The notes: generated from the letters alone by a model not told the origin. A DNA stretch of 64,000 nt from Nocardioides conyzicola (GCF_039543825.1 NZ_BAABKM010000004.1:1-64000), one strand, 5' to 3'. Shown: positions 27,614 to 36,231, counted from the first letter of the stretch. Translations and numbers: made by a program.

Positions 27614-29140
27614 ATGAGTGACGGATACAAGAACCGGATCGGCAACCTGATCCGCGACGCGCGCAAGCACCGCGGTCTGACCCAGCAGCAGCTGGCCGAT
27701 CTGCTCGGCACCAGCCAGGGCGCGATCCACCGGATCGAGAAGGGTCACCAGAACATGTCCCTGGAGATGCTCGCCCGGATCGGTGCCGCGCTCGACTCCG
27801 AGATCGTCGCCGTCGGGGCCGGGCCGACCCACCTGCGGGTGACCGGGCCGACCACGCTCTCCGGCGTCATCGACGTCAAGACCTCCAAGAACGCCGGCGT
27901 CGCGCTGCTGTGCGCCACCCTGCTCAACCGCGGGCGGACCACCCTGCGCAAGGTCGCCCGGATCGAGGAGGTCAACCGCCTGCTCGAGGTGCTGACCAGC
28001 CTCGGGGTGCAGACGCGGTGGCTCAACGACGACAACGACCTCGAGATCATCCCGCCCAAGCAGCTCGACCTCGACAACATCGACGCCGCCGCGGCTCGCC
28101 GTACGCGCTCGATCATCATGTTCCTCGGCCCGCTGCTGCACCGCGAGGACGTCTTCGAGCTGCCGTACGCCGGCGGCTGCGACCTCGGCACGCGCACCGT
28201 CGAGCCGCACATGGCCGCGCTGCGGCCCTTCGGCCTGGAGATCAAGGCCACCGACGGGATGTACCACGCGCAGGTCAACCCCGCCGTCGAGCCGAAGCGC
28301 CCGATCGTGCTCACCGAGCGCGGCGACACGGTCACCGAGAACGCCCTGATGGCCGCGGCACTGCACCCCGGCACCACCGTCATCCGCAACGCGTCGTCCA
28401 ACTACATGGTCCAGGACCTGTGCTTCTACCTGCAGCGCCTCGGCGTGGTCGTCGAGGGCATCGGGACCACCACGCTCAGCGTCACCGGCCTCGCCGAGAT
28501 CGACGTCGACGTCGACTACGCGCCGAGCGAGGACCCCATCGAGGCGATGTCGCTGCTCGCCGCCGCGATCGTGACGAAGTCGTCGATCACGATCCGCCGG
28601 GTGCCGATCGAGTTCCTCGAGATCGAGCTGGCGCTGCTCGAGGAGATGGGGCTGCAGTACGACCGCAGCGACGAGTACGTCGCCCTCAACGGCTACACCC
28701 GCCTGGTGGACCTCACCACCAAGCCGTCCGAGCTGCACGCGCCGCTCGACAAGATCCACCCGATGCCGTTCCCGGGGCTCAACATCGACAACCTGCCGTT
28801 CTTCGCCGTGATCGCCGCCGTCGCCGAGGGGCAGACCCTGCTGCACGACTGGGTCTACGAGAACCGCGCGATCTATCTCACCGACCTCAACAAGCTCGGT
28901 GCCCGGGTCAAGCTGCTCGACCCGCACCGGGTGATGATCGAGGGCCCGACGAGCTTCAGCGGCACCGAGCTGGTCTGTCCGCCGGCGCTGCGCCCGGCCG
29001 TCGTCATCCTGCTGGCGATGCTCGCCTCGAAGGGCACGTCGGTGCTGCGCTCGACGTACGTCATCCACCGTGGCTACGAGGACCTCGCCGAGCGGCTCAA
29101 CCTGCTGGGCGCCAACATCGAGACGTTCAGAGACATCTAG
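27614..29140 (+). CDS. XRE helix-turn-helix fused to MurA/EPSP-synthase-like enolpyruvyltransferase
   Basis: 508 aa from ATG 27614. Residues 7-65 form an XRE HTH (LIRDARKHRGLTQQQLADLL, GTSQGAIHRIEKGHQNMS). From about residue 75 onward comes a complete MurA-like EPSP transferase fold. Counterparts of MurA active-site residues are visible: Lys92-Asn93, Arg165, Cys189 in GGCDLG (fosfomycin-target Cys), Arg194 and an Arg in ALRPAVV near the C-terminus. The catalytic Asp region reads FPGLNID, slightly longer than MurA. It may be an active UDP-GlcNAc enolpyruvyl transferase or a ligand-sensing regulator. It stands alone, behind a palindrome. Confidence 0.85.
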   Translation: MSDGYKNRIGNLIRDARKHRGLTQQQLADLLGTSQGAIHRIEKGHQNMSLEMLARIGAALDSEIVAVGAGPTHLRVTGPTTLSGVIDVKTSKNAGVALLCATLLNRGRTTLRKVARIEEVNRLLEVLTSLGVQTRWLNDDNDLEIIPPKQLDLDNIDAAAARRTRSIIMFLGPLLHREDVFELPYAGGCDLGTRTVEPHMAALRPFGLEIKATDGMYHAQVNPAVEPKRPIVLTERGDTVTENALMAAALHPGTTVIRNASSNYMVQDLCFYLQRLGVVVEGIGTTTLSVTGLAEIDVDVDYAPSEDPIEAMSLLAAAIVTKSSITIRRVPIEFLEIELALLEEMGLQYDRSDEYVALNGYTRLVDLTTKPSELHAPLDKIHPMPFPGLNIDNLPFFAVIAAVAEGQTLLHDWVYENRAIYLTDLNKLGARVKLLDPHRVMIEGPTSFSGTELVCPPALRPAVVILLAMLASKGTSVLRSTYVIHRGYEDLAERLNLLGANIETFRDI

Positions 29141-29165
29141 CGAAGCGAAGCGGAAATAGATAGGA

Positions 29166-29229
29166 GCCGAGTCGGCGCTAGTTTCCGATGGCGCGCAGCG
29201 CCCGCAGCAGAAACTAGCGCCGACTCGGC
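29166..29229. repeat. Long perfect hairpin downstream of XRE-MurA
   Basis: Two 20-nt arms (29166-29185 and 29210-29229) are exact reverse complements, enclosing a 24-nt loop that itself contains a 5-bp stem (GGCGC/GCGCC). It starts 26 nt after the murA-like stop, between that gene and the convergent zinc-ribbon gene. There is no T-run. It may be a bidirectional terminator or a REP/MITE-like mobile palindrome. Confidence 0.6.
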
Positions 29230-29296
29230 GATCGTCCTACGGCCCTTCATCGAGATCCCATCGGTGACCCCAGAGGGCGACCTGAGCGAAGCGGGC

Positions 29297-29569
29297 TCAG
29301 TTGAAGAGCGTCTCCACCCACGACCGGGCGGGCGGCTTGCTGACCGGCGGTGCGGTCATCTCCGGGGTGATCCGCGGCATCGCGGTCGTCTGCTGGGTGG
29401 TGTGACGGTGCCAGTCGCTCTCGGCCTCGCTGAGGGCGCCGAGGTCGGACCGGGCGAGGAACACGCCGTGTCCGTCGGGACAGGCGCTGACCGCGCCCTC
29501 TCCCAGGGAGGAGCTGATGGCGCGCGTCTCCATCTCCGCGCCGCACCGGGGGCAGGTCAAGGTCTCCAT
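29297..29569 (-). CDS. zf-TFIIB-like zinc-ribbon protein
   Basis: 90 aa. The N-terminus METLTCPRCGAEMETR supplies one CPxC zinc knuckle; the second half, SACPDGHGVFLARSDLGAL, has Cys-x-x-Gly-His and the GVFLxxxDL tail that follows zinc ribbons of the zf-TFIIB family. The rest is a low-complexity Thr/Pro-rich tail ending SWVETLFN. Likely a small zinc-binding accessory protein of unknown function. It is divergent from the glycerophosphodiesterase gene and separated from the MurA fusion by a long hairpin. Confidence 0.75.
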   Translation of the reverse strand: METLTCPRCGAEMETRAISSSLGEGAVSACPDGHGVFLARSDLGALSEAESDWHRHTTQQTTAMPRITPEMTAPPVSKPPARSWVETLFN

Positions 29570-29634
29570 GTCCCGACGCTACCGCTCGCGTGGTGAGGGC
29601 GCGCGGACCCTCGCCGGTCGGCGATACTCACGTC

Positions 29635-30459
29635 GTGACGTCGCAGGGCACCGCACCTCGGACCGGGTTCGCCTATCTCGACCAGGTGCTCGACGGGCGG
29701 CGCTCCGTGCTCGCGTTCGCGCACCGCGGCGGGGCCTACCACCCCGAGATCGAGGGGCTCGAGAACACGCTGGCCGCGTTCCGCCACGCCGTCGGGCTCG
29801 GCTACGACTACCTCGAGACGGACGTGCACGTGACCCGCGACGGGGTGCTGCTCGCGTTCCACGACTCCGTGCTCGACCGGGTCACCGACCGCCGCGGTGA
29901 GATCGCCGCGCTGAGCCTCGCCGAGGTCCGCGAGGCGCTCGTCGGCGGGCGGGAGGCGGTGCCCACGCTGGCCGAGCTCTTCGACGCCTTCCCGGAGGCG
30001 CGCTTCAACATCGACCTCAAGTCCGATGGAGCCGTGCCCGCGCTGGCCGCGTTCATCGCGGCCCGCGACGCCTGGGACCGGGTCCTCGTCGGGTCGTTCT
30101 CGCGACGGCGTACGGCGCGGTTCCGCGAGCTCACGCAGGGGCGGGTGCCGACCAGCGCGACCCCGGGCCAGATCGCCGCCTTCCGGCTGCTGCCGAGCGC
30201 CCGGCTGGCCGCGCTGGCCGCGGGTCGGGGAGCGGCGGCCCTGCAGATCCCGCACCACCGTGGCCGGCTCCGGGTCGCCACCCCGGGCCTGGTCCGTCGG
30301 GCGCACGCGGCCGGGCGGCACGTGCACGTCTGGACCGTCGACGACGCCGACGAGATGCAGGTGCTCCTGGACCGGGGCGTCGACGGGCTCTTCACCGACC
30401 GCACCGACATACTCAAGGCCGTCCTCGTCGAACGGGGCCAGTGGAGGGAGCCGTCATGA
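29635..30459 (+). CDS. Glycerophosphodiester phosphodiesterase
   Basis: 274 aa from GTG 29635. GDPD TIM barrel: AHRGGAYHPEIEGLENTLAAF (catalytic His and metal ligands), YLETDVHVTRDGVLLAFHD (Glu/Asp ligands and second His), FNIDLKSD and a C-terminal VHVWTVDDADEMQVLLDRGVDGLFTD. It hydrolyses glycerophosphodiesters to glycerol-3-phosphate and an alcohol. No signal peptide, so cytoplasmic. It is coupled to the following transporter gene by a 4-nt ATGA overlap, suggesting lipid turnover with transport of a product. Confidence 0.9.
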   Translation: MTSQGTAPRTGFAYLDQVLDGRRSVLAFAHRGGAYHPEIEGLENTLAAFRHAVGLGYDYLETDVHVTRDGVLLAFHDSVLDRVTDRRGEIAALSLAEVREALVGGREAVPTLAELFDAFPEARFNIDLKSDGAVPALAAFIAARDAWDRVLVGSFSRRRTARFRELTQGRVPTSATPGQIAAFRLLPSARLAALAAGRGAAALQIPHHRGRLRVATPGLVRRAHAAGRHVHVWTVDDADEMQVLLDRGVDGLFTDRTDILKAVLVERGQWREPS

Positions 30460-31820
30460 CCGCACTCGACCTCGACCCGCAGGACCGGACCCGCGAGCAG
30501 CACGCCTGGAACTGGTACGACTGGGCCAACAGCGCGTTCTACACGACCATCCTCACGGTCCTCTTCGCGCCGTACATGATCAGCGTCGCCGGCAAGGCCG
30601 CCGGTTGTGTCGACGCGGACGACACCTGCAGCAAGACCGTGGACGTCCTCGGGCTGCACCTGGCCGCGGGGTCGCTGCCGTTCTACCTGACGAGCTTCGC
30701 GACCATCGCCAGCGCCTTCCTGCTGCCGGTGGTCGGTGCGTTCGTCGACCGCTCGGGGCGCAAGAAGTGGCACATGGCCGGCTTCGCCTGGGCCGGGTCC
30801 TTCTTCGCCGGCCTGCTCTTCCTGATGAAGGGCGACAACTGGCAGATCGGTGCCGTCGTCATCGTGTTGAGCAGCATCCTCGGCGGCTGCTCGCTGGTCA
30901 GCTACTACGCGATCCTGGTCGACATCTCGACCGAGGACGAGCGCGACCACGTGTCCTCGCGAGGCTGGGCGTTCGGCTACCTCGGCGGTGGTCTGCTCCT
31001 GCTGCTGAACCTGGTCATGGTGCTCGGGCACGACACCTTCGGGCTGTCCAAGGGGATGTCGGTCCGCCTGTCGCTGCTCAGCGCCGCCGTCTGGTGGGCG
31101 GGGTTCACGATCATCCCGGTGCTCCGCCTGCGCAACCGGGCGCCCCAGGGCGTCGTGCGCGAGGACGGCGGCCTCTTCGCGCGCAGCTTCGGCCAGCTCT
31201 TCACGACCCTGAAGGAGATGCGGGCCTTCCCGATGACGCTGACCTTCCTGGTCGCCTACCTCTTCTACAACGACGGCATCCAGACGGTCATCTACGCGGC
31301 GTCGACGTACGGCTCGAAGCAGCTGAAGTTCGGTGACTCGGTGCTCATCGCGACCATCCTGCTGATCCAGTTCGTCGCGTTCGGTGGCGCGCTCTTCTTC
31401 GGGCGGCTGGCCGCGAGGTACGGCTCCTACCGCTCGATCCTCTGGGGCGTCTTCGCGTGGATGGTGATCGTCGTCGTCGCGATGTTCCTGCCCGAGAAGA
31501 ACGTCGCGCTGTTCCTGGTCGTCGGCGTCGCGATCGGCATCGTCCTGGGCGGCACCCAGGCCCTGTCGCGGTCGTTCTTCAGCCTGCTCATCCCCCGTGG
31601 TCGTGAGGGTGAGTACTTCGCGCTCTACAACGCCGCCGAGCGCGGTACGTCGTGGTTCGGAACCTTCGTCTTCGGGTTGGTCTTCCAGCTGACCGACTCC
31701 TACCGGCCCGCGATCTTCGCCCTGATCGTCTTCTTCCTCCTCGGGGCGTTCTTCCTGCTCCGCCTCGACCCGCGCCGCGGGATCGAGGAGGCCGGCAACC
31801 GGGTGCCTGCGGTCGTCTGA
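30456..31820 (+). CDS. MFS transporter, UMF1/Atg22-like family
   Basis: 454 aa. The start QHAWNWYDWANSAFYTTILTVLFAPYMI is the signature of the UMF1/Atg22 group of major facilitators, which is related to vacuolar amino acid exporters. Twelve predicted membrane segments, with a cytoplasmic loop FVDRSGRKKWH after TM2 and GRLAARYGSYRS in the second half. Substrate unknown; export of amino acids or of glycerophosphodiester products would fit the family and the coupled upstream gene. ATG 30456 overlaps the preceding stop. Confidence 0.86.
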   Translation: MTALDLDPQDRTREQHAWNWYDWANSAFYTTILTVLFAPYMISVAGKAAGCVDADDTCSKTVDVLGLHLAAGSLPFYLTSFATIASAFLLPVVGAFVDRSGRKKWHMAGFAWAGSFFAGLLFLMKGDNWQIGAVVIVLSSILGGCSLVSYYAILVDISTEDERDHVSSRGWAFGYLGGGLLLLLNLVMVLGHDTFGLSKGMSVRLSLLSAAVWWAGFTIIPVLRLRNRAPQGVVREDGGLFARSFGQLFTTLKEMRAFPMTLTFLVAYLFYNDGIQTVIYAASTYGSKQLKFGDSVLIATILLIQFVAFGGALFFGRLAARYGSYRSILWGVFAWMVIVVVAMFLPEKNVALFLVVGVAIGIVLGGTQALSRSFFSLLIPRGREGEYFALYNAAERGTSWFGTFVFGLVFQLTDSYRPAIFALIVFFLLGAFFLLRLDPRRGIEEAGNRVPAVV

Positions 31821-31857
31821 GAAGTTCCTGTGAGTGTGGTCATAGCGCCCGATTCCC

Positions 31858-31883
31858 GGAATCTTGCTCTGACCCCTACCGTT
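31858..31883 (+). promoter_or_regulatory. SigR-type promoter of rbpA (GGAAT-N18-GTT)
   Basis: GGAAT at 31858-31862 and GTT at 31881-31883 are separated by exactly 18 nt, matching the published consensus of the actinobacterial thiol-stress sigma factor SigR/SigH. It lies about 114 nt upstream of rbpA, a known SigR target in Streptomyces. Only the motif and the context are seen here. Confidence 0.65.
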
Positions 31884-31996
31884 GAACGGATTGAGACCGA
31901 CGACCGTGGGGTACATCGAAGACAGGCCTGCGCCTGTGCGCGGACCCGTCGGTCTCGGACAGGCACATTCGGGGGACAAGATTCGGGAGGTGGCTC

Positions 31997-32380
31997 ATGG
32001 CAGAGCGCACACTGCGTGGAGCGCGGCTCGGGGGCCAAAGCTTCGAGGACGAGCGCGGCATCGAGTTCGCGGCTCGTCAGCAAGTTGGTTTCCGCTGTGC
32101 CCAGGGGCACGAGTTCGAGGTGACGATGTCGGTCGAGGCCGACGTCCCCGCCGTGTGGGAGTGCCCGCGCTGCGGTGCCGAGGCGATGAACGTCTCCGGC
32201 ATCCTGCCCGAGGCCAAGGCTGAGAAGCCGGCCCGCACCCACTGGGACATGCTGCTGGAGCGGCGGTCCGAGAAGGAGCTCGAGGACATCCTCAAGGAGC
32301 GGCTCGAGCTGCTCCGGGGCGGCGAGATCGGCCCCGCTCACCTGCACCGCGCCAACCAGAAGAAGCGGAAGGTCTCCTGA
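31997..32380 (+). CDS. rbpA: RNA polymerase-binding protein RbpA
   Basis: 127 aa with a clear SD (GGGAGG). RbpA hallmarks are present: the N-terminal tail MAERTLRGARLGGQSFEDERG, the zinc-binding core (RCAQGHEFEV, then WECPRCGAEA), and the basic linker plus sigma-interaction helix THWDMLLERRSEKELEDILKER near the C-terminus. It stabilises open complexes of SigA-type holoenzymes and contributes to rifampicin tolerance. A 176-bp leader with a SigR-type promoter precedes it. Essential actinobacterial marker gene. Confidence 0.96.
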   Translation: MAERTLRGARLGGQSFEDERGIEFAARQQVGFRCAQGHEFEVTMSVEADVPAVWECPRCGAEAMNVSGILPEAKAEKPARTHWDMLLERRSEKELEDILKERLELLRGGEIGPAHLHRANQKKRKVS

Positions 32381-32410
32381 CCCAGGTCAGACCTCACGCT
32401 CTCTCGGCGG

Positions 32411-32878
32411 CTACTCGTCGTCGATGACCTCGCCCCGGACGACGGGCCCCTCAGCGGGCCCGGGTCCGGGGCGTCGTACGTCCACGGCACTGATCAGCAG
32501 CCGCCTGGCCACCGTGGCCGCCAGCACCCGCCGGAAGAACGGACGGGTGAAGGGCAGGATCAGCAGGATCCCGAACGCGTCGGTGATGAACCCCGGCGCC
32601 AGCATGAGCGTGCCGCCGACCAGGATGAGCGCACCGTCGGCGATCTCGGTGGCCGGCATCCGGCCGCTCTGCAGCGCCTCGCGCATCGCCCGCCAGGCGC
32701 GCCCACCCTCGTGCTTGATCAGCCAGGAGCCCAGGACCGCGTCGAGGAGCAGCAGCAGGATCGTCCAGCCGGCCCCGATGACCTGCCCGACCTGGACCAG
32801 GACGTAGATCTCGAGCAGCGGGACGACCACGAAGGCGACGAAGAGCGCTCCCTGCACGAACCGGCGCCGGCGGCTCAT
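32411..32878 (-). CDS. fxsA: FxsA family membrane protein
   Basis: 155 aa. Membrane segments GALFVAFVVVPLLEIYVLVQV, GAGWTILLLLLDAVLGSWLI and GTLMLAPGFITDAFGILLIL with the family-specific KHEGGRAWRAMREALQSGRMPATEIADGALIL between them. FxsA is an inner-membrane protein whose E. coli homologue suppresses F exclusion of phage T7; the cellular role is otherwise unknown. Its ATG overlaps the ppm1 stop (ATGA), making it the last gene of the lnt-ppm1-fxsA operon, a common arrangement in actinobacteria. Confidence 0.9.
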   Translation of the reverse strand: MSRRRRFVQGALFVAFVVVPLLEIYVLVQVGQVIGAGWTILLLLLDAVLGSWLIKHEGGRAWRAMREALQSGRMPATEIADGALILVGGTLMLAPGFITDAFGILLILPFTRPFFRRVLAATVARRLLISAVDVRRPGPGPAEGPVVRGEVIDDE

Positions 32879-33660
32879 CGCGACGACCCCGTCCGGCGCA
32901 GCGCCTTGCGGACCTGGTTGCGGCGCTCACGCAGGCCCCAGGTGGTGATCCGCTTGAGCGACTCCGTGGCCACCGAGCCGCTCATCTTCGAGTCGCCCCG
33001 GACCCGCTCGACGAACTCGATCGGCACCTCGCGCACGGTGAGGCCCGCCGCCAGGGTGCGCGCGACCATGTCGGTCTGGAAGACGTAGCCGGTGGACTGC
33101 ACCGCCTCGAGGTCGATCTTCTCCAGCGCGGTGCGGCGGAAGAGCCGGAACCCCGCGGTGGCGTCGCGCACCTTCACGCCGAGAAGCATCCGGACGTAGA
33201 GGTTGCCGCCGCGCGAGAGCAGCTCGCGGCGCAGGGGCCAGTTGACCACCGATCCCCCCGGCACCCAGCGCGAGCCGATGACCAGGTCGGCCCCGGCACG
33301 CATCGCGTCGAGCAGGCGGTCCAGCTGCTCGGGCTGGTGCGAGCCGTCGGCATCCATCTCCCCGATCACGTCGTACCCGGCCTCCAGGGCGACCCGGAAG
33401 CCGTGCAGGTACGCCGCGCCCAGGCCGGCCTTGGCGGTGCGGTGCACCACCCGTACGGCGGGGTCGGCGGCGGCCAGCCCGTCCGCGATCTGCCCGGTGC
33501 CGTCGGGCGACCCGTCGTCGACGACGATGACGTCGATCGCGGGCTGGGCGACCCGCAGGCGCTCGACGATCCAGGCCAGGTTCCCGGCCTCGTCGTAGGT
33601 CGGGATCACCACGACCACCCGGCCGAGTCCGTCGACGACGCGGGGCTCTGCGGGACTCAC
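32875..33660 (-). CDS. ppm1: Polyprenol-phosphate mannose synthase (GT2)
   Basis: 261 aa, GTG start. GT-A glycosyltransferase: VVVIPTYDEAGNLAWIVERL, VDDGSPDGT, GEMDADGSHQPEQL (DxD-type metal site) and FVERVRGDSKMSGSVATESL at the end. It transfers mannose from GDP-mannose to polyprenyl phosphate, feeding lipoglycan synthesis and protein O-mannosylation. In Mycobacterium tuberculosis Lnt and Ppm1 are one polypeptide; here they are separate genes 13 bp apart. The downstream fxsA overlaps by 4 nt. Confidence 0.93.
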   Translation of the reverse strand: MSPAEPRVVDGLGRVVVVIPTYDEAGNLAWIVERLRVAQPAIDVIVVDDGSPDGTGQIADGLAAADPAVRVVHRTAKAGLGAAYLHGFRVALEAGYDVIGEMDADGSHQPEQLDRLLDAMRAGADLVIGSRWVPGGSVVNWPLRRELLSRGGNLYVRMLLGVKVRDATAGFRLFRRTALEKIDLEAVQSTGYVFQTDMVARTLAAGLTVREVPIEFVERVRGDSKMSGSVATESLKRITTWGLRERRNQVRKALRRTGSSR

Positions 33661-33673
33661 CGTTGCCGCCTCT

Positions 33674-35227
33674 TCACTCGCTCCTGCTCTCGTTCGCTGC
33701 GGCGTGACCGGGCGGCACCGCTGCCTCCTCGGCCCGCCGCCTGGTGCGGCTCAGAGGATACGGGACCAGCGCCATCAGGAGGCCCAGCGCGGTCAGGGCG
33801 ATGCACACCCGCCCCGACCACGGGCCGATCCGGACGGCCGGGGTGATGCCGGTGTCCAGCCCGACGGTCTCGACCAGCGCGGCCTGGGTGCGCGGCTCCG
33901 CGCTCGACACCACCGAGCCGTCCGGCGCGATGACGCCCGAGACGCCGTTGGTCGAGGAGACGGCCAGCCACCGACCCGTCTCCACCGCACGCAGCCGAGT
34001 GATCGCGAACTGCTGGTCGATCTGGTGGGTGTGGATGAAGGTCGCGTTGCTGGTCTGCACGGTCAGCAGCTGGGCGCCGCGGGACACCTGCCCGTAGATC
34101 GCGTCGTCGTACGCCACGTCGAAGCAGATCGAGTCGGCCACCTCCAGCCCGGCGACCCGGAGCGGCTCGAGGCGGGTGCCCGCCACCATGTCGCGCCCGA
34201 CCATGGTGAGCCGGCCGATCTGGAGGTCGTCGAGGTAGCGGCGGAACGGGATGAACTCGCCGAACACCACGGGGTGGTGCTTGGTGTAGCGGTCCCCCGC
34301 GCCGGTGACCGGGTCCCAGACGATGCCCTGGTTGAGGACGTGGGTCGGTCCCGCGTCGACGATCGCGCCGACCAGGATCGGGACCCCGATCGCGTTGCTG
34401 GCCGAGAGGATGCCGGCGTTGGTCTGCTGGTCGCGGAAGGGGTCGACGGCGGTGGAGTTCTCGGGCCAGAGGACGAAGTCGGGGCGTGGCTCTCGACCGG
34501 CCGCCACGTCCGCCGCCAGCCGGGTGGTCACGTCGACCTGGTTCTGGGTGACCTGGCGGAAGTCGTAGAGGATGTCGTCGCCGTTGCCGGGCACGTCGCC
34601 CTGGACCACGGCGACGGTGGCCTCACCCTCGGTGTCGGGCTGCCACGGCACGGCGAGCGGCAGCAGCAGCGCCGCCGCCGCCAGTGCCACGAACGCCCCG
34701 GCCGCCACGAGCCGGGCGCGTCCCCGCTCGGCGACGGCCCAGGCCAGCGGCGCACCGCTGAGCGCGAGCACGAAGCTCACGCCGACGGTCCCGATCCACG
34801 GGAGGGCGTCGGCCAGCGGCGTGTCGGCGACAGCGAAGGCCAGCCGGCCCCAGGGCATGCCGCTGAACGGCCAGGTGCTGAACCACAGCTCGTTGGTGAC
34901 CCAGGCGGCCGCGACCCAGAGCGGCCACCACCGGTGCCGTTGCAGCAGGCAGACGGCCAGGCCGAGGACCGCGAAGAAGAGCGACTGCCAGATGGAGAGG
35001 CCTATCCAGGCGTCCGTGCCGACGGCGCGCATCCAGTAGAGCAGCACGAACTGGAAGCCGATCCCGAACGCGAGCCCCGGCAGCCAGGCGGCGCGCGCCC
35101 GCAGGCCGCGGGTCGTCAGCACCAACCCCGCGACGGCGAACGGGATGACCCACGGGAGGGCCACGGGTTCGAACGCGAGGGAGAGCCCGACGCCGCACGC
35201 AAAGGCGACCAGCATCCGGAGCAGCAC
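33674..35227 (-). CDS. lnt: Apolipoprotein N-acyltransferase
   Basis: 517 aa, GTG start. An N-terminal multi-helix membrane part (residues 1-190) is followed by the nitrilase-like catalytic domain with the triad Glu256 in WPENS, Lys316 in YTKHHPVVFGEFIP and Cys368 in SICFDV. It adds the third acyl chain to lipoproteins such as the cyclophilin and FKBP lipoproteins in this window. First gene of lnt-ppm1-fxsA. The last 30 residues are hydrophilic and non-catalytic. Confidence 0.94.
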   Translation of the reverse strand: MLLRMLVAFACGVGLSLAFEPVALPWVIPFAVAGLVLTTRGLRARAAWLPGLAFGIGFQFVLLYWMRAVGTDAWIGLSIWQSLFFAVLGLAVCLLQRHRWWPLWVAAAWVTNELWFSTWPFSGMPWGRLAFAVADTPLADALPWIGTVGVSFVLALSGAPLAWAVAERGRARLVAAGAFVALAAAALLLPLAVPWQPDTEGEATVAVVQGDVPGNGDDILYDFRQVTQNQVDVTTRLAADVAAGREPRPDFVLWPENSTAVDPFRDQQTNAGILSASNAIGVPILVGAIVDAGPTHVLNQGIVWDPVTGAGDRYTKHHPVVFGEFIPFRRYLDDLQIGRLTMVGRDMVAGTRLEPLRVAGLEVADSICFDVAYDDAIYGQVSRGAQLLTVQTSNATFIHTHQIDQQFAITRLRAVETGRWLAVSSTNGVSGVIAPDGSVVSSAEPRTQAALVETVGLDTGITPAVRIGPWSGRVCIALTALGLLMALVPYPLSRTRRRAEEAAVPPGHAAANESRSE

Positions 35228-35596
35228 GAGTCGACGATACCGAGGGCTCCCACGGCAGGGCGTCGATGGGAGGCCCCGGAAGGATCCCGCGCCCTTCGGA
35301 CCAGTCCGACCTCGACCGGCTGCCGAGACCGTGGCTGTTGTCTAGGGGACACGGGTTCCTTCCGCGTCCGCTCTCGCGGTGGCGAACCGACCTCCGCGAA
35401 CAAGGTCCGAGGCGTGGTTGGCACCCCACCCTCCGACCCGGCCACTCGGACGTCGGTTCGCCCGCCACGATCTGCATGAGCGGACGGCACACCTTGGACT
35501 CGAAGCGCGCCGCCTGTCAACCGCCTGATGACCTGCGCAGACACGCGAATCTGCAGGTCAGACCGGCAGTCTGTACGCCGAGATCAACGCAAAATT
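35228..35596. other. 369-bp intergenic region between lnt and the TetR gene
   Basis: No gene is supported. It must contain the lnt promoter (minus strand, right of 35227). Near the TetR stop are two candidate hairpins: CCT..GCAGA (from 35532) with TCTGCAGG, and CAGAC/GTCTG (35559-35573). Either could end TetR transcription, but neither has a T-run. The central part shows no clear structure. Confidence 0.5.
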
Positions 35597-36187
35597 TCAC
35601 CGGCCGTCGGCGTGTCGCTCCGACGCGCCGACGAGTCGCAGCGCGAGGGCGGCGTACTCCGCCGCGAGGGCGTCGAGATCGAGCTCGCCGGCGGGCGTCC
35701 ACCAACGTGCGACGCCGCTGCACATCTCCAGCAGGGCGCGGCGTACGACGGCCACCGACCCGACCTGGAAGTCGCCCCGGGCGACGCCCTCCTCGAGGAC
35801 CTCCTGCCACCGTCCCTCGTAGCGGTCGCGCAGCGCGACCACCTCGGCGCGCGCCTCGGCGGAGAGTGCGTTCACCTCGTCGTCGACGACGCGGGTCTGC
35901 TCGGGTGCCGTGGCGTGGGTGCGCACGTGCAGCTGCACGAGGGCGACCAGCCGCTCCCCCGGGTCGCCCGTGGCGGAGAGCTCGTCGGCCGCCTCGAGCA
36001 GGCCGTCGAGGCTGCTGCGCATGATCGCGACCAGCAGCTCCTCCTTGGTGCCCATGTAGTGGTAGAGCGAGGCCGACGAGAGACCGGCGGCGTCGGCGAG
36101 GTGCCGGATGCCGGTGCCGTGGTAGCCGCGCTCGGCGAACAGCGTGAGCGCGGCGGAGCGCACGCGCTCCTCCGTCGACTGCACCAC
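35597..36187 (-). CDS. TetR-family transcriptional regulator
   Basis: 196 aa, GTG start. N-terminal HTH: RVRSAALTLFAERGYHGTGIRHLADAAGLSSASLYHYMGTKEELL, the TetR DNA-binding signature. The C-terminal ligand domain is helical and resembles regulators of fatty acid and steroid degradation (KstR2-like), by general impression only. It is divergent from the enoyl-CoA hydratase operon, with a 20-bp perfect palindrome in the 89-bp gap. Most likely represses that operon and itself, released by an acyl-CoA. Confidence 0.88.
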   Translation of the reverse strand: MVQSTEERVRSAALTLFAERGYHGTGIRHLADAAGLSSASLYHYMGTKEELLVAIMRSSLDGLLEAADELSATGDPGERLVALVQLHVRTHATAPEQTRVVDDEVNALSAEARAEVVALRDRYEGRWQEVLEEGVARGDFQVGSVAVVRRALLEMCSGVARWWTPAGELDLDALAAEYAALALRLVGASERHADGR

Positions 36188-36231
36188 CGCTTGACCCCTC
36201 TCACCGGGACGTCCTACGGTGCCGATGATGC

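Noticed and set aside
32384..32400. Short AGGTC-A-GACCT hairpin after rbpA as a terminator
   Set aside because: Only 5 bp of stem and no T-run; too weak to call.
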